This document shows, piece after piece, positions 16,341 through 26,051 of a DNA stretch of 64,000 nt. The stretch's first letter is position 1; the number at the start of each line of letters is the position of its first letter. The stretch lies in the NCBI RefSeq assembly GCF_002099195.1, contig NZ_NBYX01000013.1, forward strand, positions 1-64,000. The letters are read 5' to 3'. Source of the DNA: Burkholderia puraquae. Its GTDB lineage: Bacteria > Pseudomonadota > Gammaproteobacteria > Burkholderiales > Burkholderiaceae. Position numbers and translations under genes: made by a program. The notes under the pieces are model-generated. The model was given only the letters and a program-made list of their open reading frames with translations, was not told where the DNA came from and ran no database searches.

Positions 16341-18358
16341 CACAGGCTCCGCACGCGCTTCACGCCGTGCTGTTCGAGCAGCGCGGCGAGATTGAGCTTC
16401 GCGACGTCGTCGACGAAACCGCTGTCGCGGAACAGGCACGTGACGTCGTGCGTCGTGCCGGTCGCGTCGAGCAGGTCGACGATGCCGTCGGCGAGCGGGC
16501 CCGCGTCGTCGCGCGAGATGCGCGCATCGAAGCAAGCGACGATCGAGCGGCCGATCAGGTGCACGGTCTTGCCCGCCACCTGGTGATGCTCGACCGGCGT
16601 GCACAGGTCGAGGCCGAGCTTCAGCGTCAGCTCGGCAAGCAGGTCGTCCTCGGTGCGGCCGGTCTTCACGTGCTCGACGGATGCGAAGAGGGCGTGGTCG
16701 AAGTCGTCGCGGCGCGGATCCCACTCGATCACGTTGGTCGTGTCGAGCCGGTACACGCGGAAGCCGAGGTCGCCATAGCTTTCCGGGTAATCGCGCGCGA
16801 CCTGCTGCGCGGCGCGGCGCAGGCGTTCCTTCGTGACTTCGGCGAGCGTCAGCGGCTTCTTCAGCTTCGCGCAGAAATCGGCGGCCGCCAGCTGCGTCTT
16901 GTCGCGGCGGTCGAGCGCCTCGGGCAGTTGCACGAGGATGTAGCGGCGCGCACCGCCGTCGGTCGCGTTCACCTGCATCACCGCGTGGCCGGTCGAGCCG
17001 GAGCCGGCGAAGCAGTCGAGCACGATGTCGTCGCCGCGCGTGCACCAGCCGATCACGGCCGCCGCGAAATCGACCGGCTTCGGCAGGTCGAACGGGATGC
17101 CGAGCGTCTTCAACAGCGCGTCGTCGGAGCCGGCGAACGGCAGCACCGACGGCACGTTCTCGTACATGTTCTCGTCGAGGTAGTAGATCCGCTGCGGCTG
17201 CGTGGTTTCATCCGCGCCGAATTCGATCTGGCCGCGCTCGATCAGCGCCTGCATCGTCGCGGGCGGGTTGCGCCAGCCGCGGGCCGGCATCGCGCACGGC
17301 TTGCCGGTGACCGGGTGGATCAGCGGCGTGAAATACTCTTCCGGCGCCTTCTTCTTGTTCGGCCACGCCATCGACACGAGGCGGTACACGCGGCCGTCTT
17401 CCGACAGCCGGTCGTACATCACTTCGCCGCCGGACAGGTTGGTCTGCGCCTTCATCCATGCGCGGTACGCCTTCTGCGCGTCCTTCGCGTTGCCGCTGCG
17501 GTACACGGCGTCGTGTGCGGCGTCGAGCATGCGCTGCGCGTTGCGCTTCGGGCGCTTCAGCGGCGCCTGTTCGAGCAGTGTCTCGGCGTTGCGCGCGAAC
17601 AGCACCAGCGATTCGTGCTGGTACGCGACACCGCGCGCGTCGCCCTTCGGGTTGCGCTTGTCCCACACGGCCACGCCGAGCTCGTTCTCCTCGCCGAAGA
17701 TCTCGCGCAGCATCAGCACGAGCGCATGCACTTCGTGCTCGTCGATGTGCACGGCGATCAGCCCTTCGTCGGACAGCAGCGCGTGCGCGAGCTTCAGGCG
17801 CGGATACATCATGTTCAGCCAGTCGGTGTGGAACCGGCCGTTCGCCTCGGTGTTGGTGCTGCGCTTCACGCCGCCCTGGGTCTGCCCGGTCATCGCCAGG
17901 TAGTGGCGGATGCTGTCGCTGAAGTCGTCCGGATAGACGAAATCGCTGCCGGTGTTGTACGGCGGGTCGATGTAGACGAGCTTCACCTTGCCCGCGTAGC
18001 TCTTGTGCAGCAGCTTCATCACGTCGAGGTTGTCGCCCTCGATCACGAGATGGCGCGTGTCGTCCCACGCGACGCTGTCGTCGGGGCAGGGCCGCAGCGT
18101 GCCCGTCGACGGCGTGAGTGCGGCCTGGCGCGCGCTGCGCTTGCCGTGCCAGTGGAAGCCGTAGCGCTCGTCGGCGTCGCCGACCGTGCGTTCGCCGACG
18201 AGTGCCTTCAGCACGTCGACGTCGACCGACGCGCCGCCGGGGCCTTCGGTCACGAGTTCGGGGAACAGCGCCTTCAGGCGCGCGACGTTGTCGGCGGTGA
18301 AATCCGTCGACATCGCCTGCGGGCTCGCCGCATCGAGTTTCTGCATCGTCTTTTCCAT
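16340..18358 (-). CDS. mod: Type III DNA methyltransferase subunit Mod
   Basis: This 672-residue protein is an adenine-N6 methyltransferase of the beta type, which also supplies target recognition for Res. Motif IV (DPPYNTG) lies near residue 137, a central variable target-recognition region follows, and the SAM-binding motif I (LDCFAGSGSTG) lies near residue 450. The recognised site cannot be read from sequence. I see no simple tandem repeat of the kind that makes some mod genes phase-variable. Translation starts at 18358 or possibly at the ATG at 18346. Codon use looks like the host. Confidence 0.92.
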   Translation of the reverse strand: MEKTMQKLDAASPQAMSTDFTADNVARLKALFPELVTEGPGGASVDVDVLKALVGERTVGDADERYGFHWHGKRSARQAALTPSTGTLRPCPDDSVAWDDTRHLVIEGDNLDVMKLLHKSYAGKVKLVYIDPPYNTGSDFVYPDDFSDSIRHYLAMTGQTQGGVKRSTNTEANGRFHTDWLNMMYPRLKLAHALLSDEGLIAVHIDEHEVHALVLMLREIFGEENELGVAVWDKRNPKGDARGVAYQHESLVLFARNAETLLEQAPLKRPKRNAQRMLDAAHDAVYRSGNAKDAQKAYRAWMKAQTNLSGGEVMYDRLSEDGRVYRLVSMAWPNKKKAPEEYFTPLIHPVTGKPCAMPARGWRNPPATMQALIERGQIEFGADETTQPQRIYYLDENMYENVPSVLPFAGSDDALLKTLGIPFDLPKPVDFAAAVIGWCTRGDDIVLDCFAGSGSTGHAVMQVNATDGGARRYILVQLPEALDRRDKTQLAAADFCAKLKKPLTLAEVTKERLRRAAQQVARDYPESYGDLGFRVYRLDTTNVIEWDPRRDDFDHALFASVEHVKTGRTEDDLLAELTLKLGLDLCTPVEHHQVAGKTVHLIGRSIVACFDARISRDDAGPLADGIVDLLDATGTTHDVTCLFRDSGFVDDVAKLNLAALLEQHGVKRVRSL

Positions 18359-18694
18359 CGGAGCCCGGCCGCGCGCGCCAGGACGTCGGGCGCGCTCGCG
18401 GCACTGGCGGCAACAGCCGCCCGGGCAAACCCGAAACGCTATCGAGTCGATCGGCCGAGGTCAAGCGCCGATGTGGGCCGATCGTGCGGGCATCGGCCGC
18501 GATTGCCCGCCGGGCGGGCCGCAAGCGGCTTCGGGCCGGTTGTCGCATGGCCGGCCGGCAGCCGCCTGGCGGGCATCCGCGGGCGTATTCCGGAAAGGAC
18601 GAAAAAAGGGCACGGTCGGCGCCAAGCGCCGGCGTGCCCGCATGGAGAATCCCGGACGGAGGGTGCGACGGGGCCCGTCGGGCCCCGTTTCAGG
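18359..18694. other. Intergenic stretch between porin and mod
   Basis: This stretch holds a perfect 10-bp inverted repeat (ACGGGGCCCG-T-CGGGCCCCGT, 18668-18688) 6 bp after the porin stop. It probably caps the porin mRNA, although it lacks a T tract. A mod promoter should lie in the remaining 300 bp, but I cannot point to one. No gene is apparent. Confidence 0.5.
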
Positions 18695-19825
18695 TCAGAA
18701 GCGCGTGCGGATGCCCGACGTCAGCTCGAGCTGGTTCTTCGCGCCGAACGTCGACGACACCGTGTAGCCGCCGTGCAGCTTCATGTAGTCGCCGGCGAGG
18801 TAGACCTCGGTGCGCTTGCTCAGGTGATAGAACACCGACCCGTAGATCGTTTCCTTGAAGCCGTTGGCGACGCCGTTGGTCAGGCTGAACGCGCCGAGGT
18901 TGGCGTTCGGCGTGAAGCCGTCGGAATTGTTCGCGGCGTTCTTCACCCGCATCTGCTGGTAGCCGAGCTCGTAGTCGAGCGCACCGGGCGGCGCCACCTT
19001 CACCGACACGGTCCACGAATCGTCGTGGCGCTGGCCGAGCGAGCCCTGGTCGCCGTTGTAGCGGAAGTAGCCGGCGTTCAGGCGCACGATGCTGAACGTG
19101 TAGTTGCCGCCGACCGAGAACGTCTGGTTCGTGAAGCCGTCGTGGTTCACGTGGTTGTAGAAGCCCGACACGTTGAACGGCCCGCCGTTGTAGCCGAGCG
19201 CGACCTGGTACGCGGAGCCGGTCGCGAACGCGGTCGAGTTGCTGAACTGGTAGCCGGCGCTCGCGAAGATGCCGTTGCTGAACAGCTTCTTCCACGCGAT
19301 GCCGTTGTTGTAGCGCGTGCCGGTCGGGCCGGCCGCGTAGAAGATCATCTGCTTGAAGTTGTTCGAGTTGGTCCAGCCGCCTTCCTCGGTCGTCAGCTTG
19401 GCAGAGCCGTACGGGTCGCCGTAGATCGCCGCCGAGTCGCGCGCGATGGTGTTCTGGAAGCCGGCCGTCAGCTTGCCGAAGCGCTCGTCCTCGACGCCGA
19501 CCCACGCATCGCGGTCGAAAATCTGGCCGCTGTCTTCCATCTGGCCGTTCGCGACCACGAATTCGCTTTCGAGGCGGAAGATGACCTTCGTGCCGCCGCC
19601 GATGTCTTCGGCACCGCGCAGGCCCCAGCGGCTGCCGCTGAACCACGGCTCGCCTTCGTTGCCCATCCCGATCACGTGATTGCCGTTCGCGTCGGCGTGG
19701 GTTCGGTAAGTCGGAAAGCTCAGGTCCATCAGGCCGTAGAGCTGCACGCTCGACTGCGCATGCGCCTGGGTGCCGGCGCACAGGCCAGCCGCCGCGATGG
19801 AAAGGGCAAGGGTTTTTCGTTTCAA
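18695..19825 (-). CDS. Outer-membrane porin, beta-proteobacterial trimeric type (TTG start)
   Basis: The protein has 376 residues: a signal peptide (about 1-24, KRKTLALSIAAAGLC), mature sequence starting QSSVQLYGLMD, the usual first strand of Burkholderia porins, then a 16-strand barrel pattern ending in Phe (GIRTRF). There is no ATG before the signal peptide. The strong GGAGGAG 8 bp upstream fixes a TTG start at 19825. It is last in a row with an ABC importer and a two-component system, which suggests it admits the same solute, but a 286-bp gap upstream leaves room for its own promoter. Confidence 0.9.
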   Translation of the reverse strand: MKRKTLALSIAAAGLCAGTQAHAQSSVQLYGLMDLSFPTYRTHADANGNHVIGMGNEGEPWFSGSRWGLRGAEDIGGGTKVIFRLESEFVVANGQMEDSGQIFDRDAWVGVEDERFGKLTAGFQNTIARDSAAIYGDPYGSAKLTTEEGGWTNSNNFKQMIFYAAGPTGTRYNNGIAWKKLFSNGIFASAGYQFSNSTAFATGSAYQVALGYNGGPFNVSGFYNHVNHDGFTNQTFSVGGNYTFSIVRLNAGYFRYNGDQGSLGQRHDDSWTVSVKVAPPGALDYELGYQQMRVKNAANNSDGFTPNANLGAFSLTNGVANGFKETIYGSVFYHLSKRTEVYLAGDYMKLHGGYTVSSTFGAKNQLELTSGIRTRF

Positions 19826-20111
19826 GATCGTCTCCTCCGAGCTGCCGCATTGAAATCTGGTCGTTGGCAGTACGTCATGTATGCCGACTCTTGCCGGCCA
19901 CAGCGAGAGGGCCGACGCGTAGCATCGTAGAGGGTGCAATCCTTCACGACGCTTTCCCGGCGGCAGGAATCGGATCGGTGAAAACACCGAACGCGCAGCC
20001 ATCACGGATCGGGCAGGCATGCGAAGGCGAGCCTGCCGGGCATCCGGCTGGCTTCAAGGACGTTTCGTGCTACGAATCAATAATTCGTGCCAGGCGACAG
20101 GTGAACGCCCG

Positions 20112-20789
20112 TCAGTCCTGCGTGCTCTTCATGCGCAGGATGTAACCGAGCCCGCGCAGCGTGATGATCTCGGCCGAGCTGCCCGCGAGATGCTTGCGCA
20201 GCCGGTGGATGTAGATGTCGATCGCGTCGGCGCTTGGCTCGTCGTCGAGTGCGAACACGCTGTCCATCAGCCGCGCCTTCGACACCGTCTTGTTCTGCTG
20301 CAGCATCAGCGTTTCGAGGATCGCGTGCTCGCGGCGGCGCAGCGCGAGCACCGTTTCGCCGCAGCGGAATTCGCGCGTGCCGAATGCATAGACGAGATCG
20401 CCGCACACGAGCTGCGTCGTGCCGACGCCGGCCTGCCGGCGGATCAGCGCGCGAATCCGCGCGACCAGCTCGCGCGATTCGAACGGCTTCACGACGTAAT
20501 CGTCGGCGCCCGCGCCGAAGCAGTCGACCTTGTCGTCGACCGAGCCGTGCGCGGTCAGCATCAGCACCGGCACGTTGTCGTTGCGGCGCCGCAGCCGTGC
20601 GAGCACCTCCTTGCCGCTGATGCCGGGCAGGCGCATGTCGAGCAGCACCGCGTCGTAGCGTTCGGTCTTCAGCACCGTATCGGCGCGCTCGCCGTCGCCG
20701 ACGCAGTCGACCGCGAAATCCTCGCCGCGCAGCAGGGTCACGATCCAGTGCGCGAGTTCGGCGTTGTCTTCGACCAGCAGGAGTTTCAT
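20112..20789 (-). CDS. OmpR-family response regulator (TctD/QseB-like)
   Basis: The protein has 225 residues. The receiver domain carries the acidic pocket (LLVEDN), the phospho-acceptor Asp in LLDMRLPG (about residue 51) and the conserved Lys in VVKPFE. The C-terminal winged helix has IDIYIHRLRKHL. It follows its sensor kinase gene by 12 bp. Its likely targets are the transporter genes upstream in the same direction and the porin gene downstream. Confidence 0.92.
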   Translation of the reverse strand: MKLLLVEDNAELAHWIVTLLRGEDFAVDCVGDGERADTVLKTERYDAVLLDMRLPGISGKEVLARLRRRNDNVPVLMLTAHGSVDDKVDCFGAGADDYVVKPFESRELVARIRALIRRQAGVGTTQLVCGDLVYAFGTREFRCGETVLALRRREHAILETLMLQQNKTVSKARLMDSVFALDDEPSADAIDIYIHRLRKHLAGSSAEIITLRGLGYILRMKSTQD

Positions 20790-20801
20790 GACGACATCTC
20801 T

Positions 20802-22235
20802 TCAATCGTACGCAGGCAGCCGTACAGTCACGACGATACCGCGATTGCCGGCCCCCGGCGCGAGCGACGCGCTGCCGCCGTGCGCCTGCGCGATCTCGCG
20901 GACGATCGCGAGCCCGAGGCCCGAGCCTTCGGTGTCGGCCGACACGCGGTAGAACCGCTTGAACACGTGCGGGCGCGCTTCGGCCGGGATGCCGGGGCCG
21001 TTGTCGACCACGTCGAGCACGATCGCGCCGCCGTCGCGGCGGGCGGCCACCGTCACGCAGCCGCCGGGCTGCGTGTAGCGCACCGCGTTGTCGACGAGGT
21101 TCATCACCAGCGCGGTCAGCAGGCTGTCGCTGCCCGCGACGTCGAGCCGCTCGCCGAGATCGGCACCGAGATCGATATTGCGCCGCTGCGCGAGCACGAT
21201 CGTCTCCTCGAGCACGCTCGACACCACGGCCGCAAGATCGACGCGATGGTTCAGCAGCGTCGACGGCGTTGCCTCGGCATGCGCGAGCAGCAGCAGCTTG
21301 TCGGTCACGTCGGCCATCTTGCGGCTGCTGCGCTGCATGCTGTCGAGCACCGATGCGAGCTCCGGATCGTCGTGCCCGCGCCGCTGCGCGTACTGGATCT
21401 GCGTGTCGAGCACCGCGATCGGCGTGCGCAACTGGTGCGCGGCATCCGCGATGAAGCGGCGCTGCGTGGCCGTATGCGTGTTGAGCCGCGCAATGCACTG
21501 GTTGATCGCATCGACGATCGGCCTCAGCTCGTTCTGCAGCCGCTCGGGGCGGATCGGCTCCAGCTCCATCGGCCCGCGGTCGGCCACGTCGTCCTTCAGC
21601 TTCATCAGCGGACGCATCTCGAACGTGAGGCCGAGGTACACGAGCCCCATCGCGAGCATCAGCATCAGCGACAGGCGCACGAGCTGCGGCCGCCAGATCG
21701 TCGCGATCATCGCGCGGTGCGAGCGCGTCGTCTTCGCGACGGCCACCGTGACCGTCTCGATCTTGCCCTCGTCGTACAGCTGGCGATCGTAGGCCACCGC
21801 GCGCAGCGGCACGCCGTCGAGCGACGTGTCGTACAGCGTCGGCTCGATGCCGTGCCGCGCGGGCACGTCGAGCGCCGGTGTGCCCGCGAGCAGGCGGTCA
21901 TGGCCGTCGATCACCTTGTAGAACACCGAATCGCGCGACGGCGATTCGAAGATCTCCAGCGCGGCCGGCGGCACGTCGGCAACCGGCAGCCCGTTGCGCC
22001 ATTCGATGTCCTCGCCGATCGTGCGCGCGGACGCGACGAGCGCGCTGTCCTGCACGAGCGCGGCCGTGGTCCGTGCGGTGTCGTACGACATCGCGCCGGC
22101 GATCAGCACGAACACCGCGAGCGGCAGCAGCAGCCACCACAGCAGCCGCCCGCGCAGGCTGTGCGCCATCCTGTTGCGCTCCTTCTCCGAAATGCCGAAC
22201 CGCGCCGGGGGCGCCGGCGCGGTCGGGGGTGTCAT
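20802..22235 (-). CDS. Sensor histidine kinase (TctE-like)
   Basis: The protein has 477 residues. It has two membrane helices (about 31-49 and 190-210) around a periplasmic sensor of about 140 residues. The phospho-accepting His is in IADAAHQLRTP (about residue 268), followed by an N box (MNLVDNAVRYT) and G boxes (DNGPGIP, GSGLGLAI). It lies 22 bp after the permease gene, so it is probably co-transcribed with the ABC importer. TctE relatives sense carboxylates, but the ligand here is not determined. Confidence 0.9.
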   Translation of the reverse strand: MTPPTAPAPPARFGISEKERNRMAHSLRGRLLWWLLLPLAVFVLIAGAMSYDTARTTAALVQDSALVASARTIGEDIEWRNGLPVADVPPAALEIFESPSRDSVFYKVIDGHDRLLAGTPALDVPARHGIEPTLYDTSLDGVPLRAVAYDRQLYDEGKIETVTVAVAKTTRSHRAMIATIWRPQLVRLSLMLMLAMGLVYLGLTFEMRPLMKLKDDVADRGPMELEPIRPERLQNELRPIVDAINQCIARLNTHTATQRRFIADAAHQLRTPIAVLDTQIQYAQRRGHDDPELASVLDSMQRSSRKMADVTDKLLLLAHAEATPSTLLNHRVDLAAVVSSVLEETIVLAQRRNIDLGADLGERLDVAGSDSLLTALVMNLVDNAVRYTQPGGCVTVAARRDGGAIVLDVVDNGPGIPAEARPHVFKRFYRVSADTEGSGLGLAIVREIAQAHGGSASLAPGAGNRGIVVTVRLPAYD

Positions 22236-22257
22236 GTCAGGCGTCCGTCGGTGGCGT

Positions 22258-23115
22258 TCAGAACGCCGCGGGGCGCCACTTCAGCAGCCGCTTCTCGAGC
22301 CACGTCAGCAGGTAGTCGGCGGCCAGCGCGACCACGGCCAGCACGATCATCGCCGCGAACACGCCGCTTGCGTTGAACGCACCCTGGGCGGTGGAGATTA
22401 GCAGCCCGATGCCCTGCTTGGAACCCAGGAATTCGCCGACGACCGCACCGACCAGCGCGAAGCCGAAGCTCACGTGCAGGCTGGCGAGAATCCAGCTCAG
22501 CGCGGACGGGATCACGACTGCCGTGGTGATCTGCCGGCGCGACGCGCCGAGGATCTGCGCATTCGCGATCAGGTAGCGGTCGGCTTCGCGCACGCCCTGG
22601 AACGCGTTGCCGAACACGACGAAGAACACCATCACGACGGCCAGCGCGATCTTCGACGCCATCCCGAGGCCCAGTGCGATCACGAAGATCGAGCCGAGCA
22701 CGACGCGCGGGATCGAGTTCGCGATCTGGATATACAGGCCGAACACGTCGGCCATCAGCTTGTTGCGGCCGAGCACGATCCCGCAGATCACGCCGGCGAC
22801 CGAGCCAATCACGAAGCCGATCGTGGTCTCCTCGAGCGTCACCCAGACCTGTGTGAGCAGCGGCCCTTGCGACGTGCCGTTGACGAACCAGTCCTGGATC
22901 TGCGCGAAGATCAGCGTCGGCTGCGAGAAGAAGAACGGATCGATCCACTTGAGCCGCGCGGCGAGTTCCCAGCCGCCGAGCGCGACGACGAGCACGGCGA
23001 TCCGCAGGCCGATGATCAGTTGCCGGCGGCGGCGCAGCCGGGTTTGAGCGGCGCGCGACTCGTCCTCGAGCGTCGTCGCCGGAATGGCGGTGGGGGGAAG
23101 CGTCATGTCGGTCAT
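22258..23115 (-). CDS. ABC transporter permease (nitrate/sulfonate/taurine type)
   Basis: The protein has 285 residues and about six membrane helices, with the cytoplasmic EAA-type loop around GASRRQITTAVVIPSAL. Two ATGs lie 9 bp apart; AGGAG just before 23115 favours that one. It works with the adjacent ATPase and binding protein to import an unknown small solute. The N terminus has an Arg-rich stretch (TRLRRRRQ) before the first helix. Confidence 0.9.
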   Translation of the reverse strand: MTDMTLPPTAIPATTLEDESRAAQTRLRRRRQLIIGLRIAVLVVALGGWELAARLKWIDPFFFSQPTLIFAQIQDWFVNGTSQGPLLTQVWVTLEETTIGFVIGSVAGVICGIVLGRNKLMADVFGLYIQIANSIPRVVLGSIFVIALGLGMASKIALAVVMVFFVVFGNAFQGVREADRYLIANAQILGASRRQITTAVVIPSALSWILASLHVSFGFALVGAVVGEFLGSKQGIGLLISTAQGAFNASGVFAAMIVLAVVALAADYLLTWLEKRLLKWRPAAF

Positions 23116-23153
23116 GCTCCTGTCCTTGCTGTCCTTGCCGTGCGGCGTATGCG

Positions 23154-23951
23154 TCAGCCGATCTGCACTTCTTCGCGCAGGTCGTGCCAGATGTCCTTGG
23201 AAATTTCGATGAAGCGCGCGTCGTAGCGAATCTCTGACGTGACGCGCGGGCGCGGCAGGTCGATCTCGTACACGCGCTTGAGCGTCGCGGGGCGCGCGGT
23301 CAGCACGAACACACGGTCGGCGAGTGCGATCGCCTCCTCGAGATCGTGCGTGACGAACACGACCGAGCCCTTGTTCGCGGACCAGAGCTGCAGCAGCTCG
23401 TCCTGCATCAGCGTGCGCGTCTGCATGTCGAGCGCGGAGAACGGCTCGTCCATCAGCAGGATTTCCGGCTGGTTGATGAAGGTCTGCGCGAGCGCGACGC
23501 GCTTCCTCATCCCGCCCGAGAGCTGGTGCGGGTAGTGCTTCGTGAACTTGTCGAGGCCGACCTTGCGGATCCATTCCTCGGCCTGCGCGTACGCGACGTC
23601 CTTCGAACGGCCGCGAAACAGCGGGCCCGCCGCGACGTTGTCGATCACGTTGCGCCACGGGAACACGGCGTCGGCCTGGAACACGAAGCCGATGCGCGGA
23701 TCGATCCCGTCGACCGGGCGGCCCATCACGCGCACCTCGCCCGACACGGGCTTGAGCAGCCCGGTGATCAGGTTCAGCGTCGTCGACTTGCCGCAGCCGG
23801 TCGGCCCGACGATCGCGATGAACTCGCCGCGCGCGACGCTCATGCTGAAGTCGCGCAGCGCGACGGTGGCCTTGCCTTCCGGCGAAATGAAGCGGCACGA
23901 CACGTTGCGAAACTCGATCGCCGGTGTGCTCGGGGAGACTGCCTGGGTCAT
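23154..23951 (-). CDS. ABC transporter ATP-binding protein (SsuB/TauB type)
   Basis: The protein has 265 residues. Walker A GPTGCGKST, signature LSGGMRKRVALAQ, Walker B ILLMDEPFSALD and the switch His (FVTHDLEEA) are all intact. I chose the ATG at 23951; an upstream in-frame ATG at 24011 would add residues with no family match. It energises the neighbouring permease. Confidence 0.92.
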   Translation of the reverse strand: MTQAVSPSTPAIEFRNVSCRFISPEGKATVALRDFSMSVARGEFIAIVGPTGCGKSTTLNLITGLLKPVSGEVRVMGRPVDGIDPRIGFVFQADAVFPWRNVIDNVAAGPLFRGRSKDVAYAQAEEWIRKVGLDKFTKHYPHQLSGGMRKRVALAQTFINQPEILLMDEPFSALDMQTRTLMQDELLQLWSANKGSVVFVTHDLEEAIALADRVFVLTARPATLKRVYEIDLPRPRVTSEIRYDARFIEISKDIWHDLREEVQIG

Positions 23952-24031
23952 CGCTCTTTGTCCTGCGGGTGAGGAAGGCGTCGCATCGTGACGCAACGCC
24001 GGGCCGGTCAAACGGGCCGGTACGGGGTACG

Positions 24032-24055
24032 CACGGCGGCGGGATCGCCGCCGCC
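24032..24055 (-). other. Intercistronic GC-rich hairpin between binding-protein and ATPase genes
   Basis: An inverted GGCGGC/GCCGCC repeat with a short loop lies in the 124-bp gap, with no T tract. Such hairpins after binding-protein genes usually stabilise the upstream message, so that binding protein is made in excess. That role is inferred here. Confidence 0.45.
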
Positions 24056-24075
24056 GGCGCCTTTGCCGAGATCGA

Positions 24076-25080
24076 TTACTTCGCGTTCACGAAATCGTTC
24101 GTGTAGGTGCGCGCCAGGTCGATGTGCTTGCCCTTCACCGACGGGTTGAACGCCGACAGCACCTTCAGCACGGTCGCCGGGCCGTCGGCCGGCATCTTGC
24201 CGTCGGCGGTGTACATCGGCAGCGACGCCTTCAGGGCGGTCACGTACAGCGCCTTGTCCTTCTGGTAGTCGGCCGGCATCTTCGCGGCGATTTCGTCCGC
24301 GCTGTGCGTGTGGATGAACTGCATCGTCTTCGCGAACGCGTGAGCCAGCTTCACCGCTTGCGCCTTGTGCGAATCCGCCCAGGCCGACTGCACGTACAGG
24401 CTCGCGGCCGGGTAGGTGCCGCCGAGCGCCGCGCGCGTGCCGTCGACGGTGCGCATGTCGACAAGCACCTTCGCGTCGCCCATCTTCTCGAGCGCGGACA
24501 CCGTCGGCTCGGTCGTCATCCCGGCGTCGATGCGGCCCTGCTTGATCGCCGCGATGAAGCTCGCGTCGGCGCCGACCGGCAGCATCGTGTACTCCGTCGA
24601 CGGCACGCCGTGCTGCAGCGCGAGGTATTGGGTGAGGAAGCTCGTCGACGAGCCGAGGCCCGTCACGCCGAGCGTCTTGCCCTTCGCATCGGCCATCGAC
24701 TTGAAGGTCGGCGCGGCCTTGGTCGACACCATCTCGACTTCGCCCGGCACCTGGCCGAACACGGCGATCGCCTTTACGTCCTTGCCCTTGCTTTGCAGGT
24801 CGATCGTGTGGTCGTAGAAGCCGACCACGCCCTGCACGGCGCCCGCGAGCAGCTCGTTCTCCGCGTCGACGCCGGCCGGCTGCGACAGCAGCTCGACGTC
24901 GAGCCCTTCGGCCTTGAAGTTGCCGAGTTCCTGCGTGAGCCGCGCGGGCAGGTAAATCAGCTTCGCGATCCCGCCGACCATGATCGTGATCTTGCCGCCG
25001 TCATCGGCAAAGGCGGGGTGAGCGGCAAGCGCGCAGCTCAGGCTGGCTGCCACGGCGAGGGTGCGCAGGATGGGTCGCAT
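24076..25080 (-). CDS. ABC transporter substrate-binding protein (NMT1/THI5-like)
   Basis: The protein has 334 residues: a signal peptide (about 1-24, ending HPAFA), then the two-lobed fold of the NMT1/SsuA family, starting GGKITIMVGGIAKLIYLPA and containing GKTLGVTGLGSSTSF. It is the first gene of the importer operon, with GGAGACG before the ATG at 25080. Family members bind sulfonates, nitrate or thiamine precursors; the ligand here is unknown. It is separated from the ATPase gene by 124 bp with a hairpin. Confidence 0.88.
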   Translation of the reverse strand: MRPILRTLAVAASLSCALAAHPAFADDGGKITIMVGGIAKLIYLPARLTQELGNFKAEGLDVELLSQPAGVDAENELLAGAVQGVVGFYDHTIDLQSKGKDVKAIAVFGQVPGEVEMVSTKAAPTFKSMADAKGKTLGVTGLGSSTSFLTQYLALQHGVPSTEYTMLPVGADASFIAAIKQGRIDAGMTTEPTVSALEKMGDAKVLVDMRTVDGTRAALGGTYPAASLYVQSAWADSHKAQAVKLAHAFAKTMQFIHTHSADEIAAKMPADYQKDKALYVTALKASLPMYTADGKMPADGPATVLKVLSAFNPSVKGKHIDLARTYTNDFVNAK

Positions 25081-25245
25081 CGGGTCGTCTCCGTTCGTTG
25101 TATTCGTATGGCGCGATGCTTGCTGCATCGTCACGACGAGTATAGGGAGGCGAAACCTTCTGCAACCTTTCGCGGGATGGCGATTCCTTTAGGGGTTTTC
25201 CTGCAACGGAGGGCCGGAACAGGCGGGAACGGGGGCCGGATGCGC

Positions 25246-26028
25246 TCAGCGCCAGCCGGTCAGCACGCGCCCCATCGCGTCGAGCCCCATGTCGAACAGG
25301 TGCGACACGAACGGCACGAGGTTCGGCACCATCAGCTGCACGAGCAACAGCCCGACGAGCATCGTGACGGGGAAGCCGACCTGGAACACGCCGATCTGCG
25401 GCGCCGCGCGGTTCAGGATGCCAAGCGCGAGGTTCGCGATCAGCAGCGCCGCGACCACCGGCAGCGAGAGCAGCAGCCCCATCTCGAACACCGTCGTGCC
25501 GAATGCGGCGAGCGTGCGCCAGCCGGGCGCGTGCAGCAGGTCGGCCGACACCGGCAGCGACTGGAACGACGCGGTGAGCGCGGCGAACACCTGCAGGTGG
25601 CCGTCCACCGCGAGGAACGCGAGCATCGCGACCGCGTTCAGGAAGCGGCCCATCACGGGCGTCGCGCCGCTCGTGTGCGGATCGAAGAAGGTGGCGAAGC
25701 CGAGCCCCATCGACAGCCCGATGAAGTCGCCGGCCGCCTCGACGGCCGCGAACACGAGCTGCATCGTGAAGCCCAGCGCGACGCCGATCAGGAATTGCGT
25801 GACGAGGATCCAGATGCCCTGCGCGGAGAACACGGTGACGTCCGGCATCGCACCGAGCGTTGGTGCGACGACCAGCGCCATGAACGCGGCGAGGCCGATC
25901 TTCACGCGCACGGGCACCGCCGCGTGGCCCACGACGGGCGCGGTCGCGACGAGCGCGAGCATCCGCACGAACGGCCACAGGAACGCCGTGAGCCAGCCGT
26001 TGAGCTGCGCGTAGGTAACCGAGAACAT
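25246..26028 (-). CDS. fliR: Flagellar export apparatus protein FliR
   Basis: The protein has 260 residues and about six membrane helices. It is part of the FliPQR export gate at the base of the flagellum. Family features are the N-terminal LNGWLTAFLWPFVRM and the central TFFDPHTSG region. The ATG at 26028 is the only start consistent with family length. It ends the fliLMNOPQR run; flhB is not adjacent. Confidence 0.95.
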   Translation of the reverse strand: MFSVTYAQLNGWLTAFLWPFVRMLALVATAPVVGHAAVPVRVKIGLAAFMALVVAPTLGAMPDVTVFSAQGIWILVTQFLIGVALGFTMQLVFAAVEAAGDFIGLSMGLGFATFFDPHTSGATPVMGRFLNAVAMLAFLAVDGHLQVFAALTASFQSLPVSADLLHAPGWRTLAAFGTTVFEMGLLLSLPVVAALLIANLALGILNRAAPQIGVFQVGFPVTMLVGLLLVQLMVPNLVPFVSHLFDMGLDAMGRVLTGWR

Positions 26029-26051
26029 CGCCGCCGGGTGCTGCGCGCGGC

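Noticed and set aside
13185..16586. Long open frame of 1133 codons on the plus strand
   Set aside because: It lies opposite res, is dominated by Arg, His, Ala and Val, and shows no domain. High third-position GC creates such antisense frames.
16340..18358. Phase-variable mod gene
   Set aside because: No tandem tetra- or pentanucleotide repeat or long homopolymer was seen in the coding sequence or just upstream.
18668..18688. Intrinsic terminator after the porin gene
   Set aside because: The stem is perfect but there is no T tract on the minus strand, so it is recorded only as a 3' hairpin.
16367..19930. Open frame of 1187 codons on the plus strand
   Set aside because: Antisense to mod and the porin gene and spanning the gap between them. 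Composition is Arg/Ala/Val-rich with no motif.
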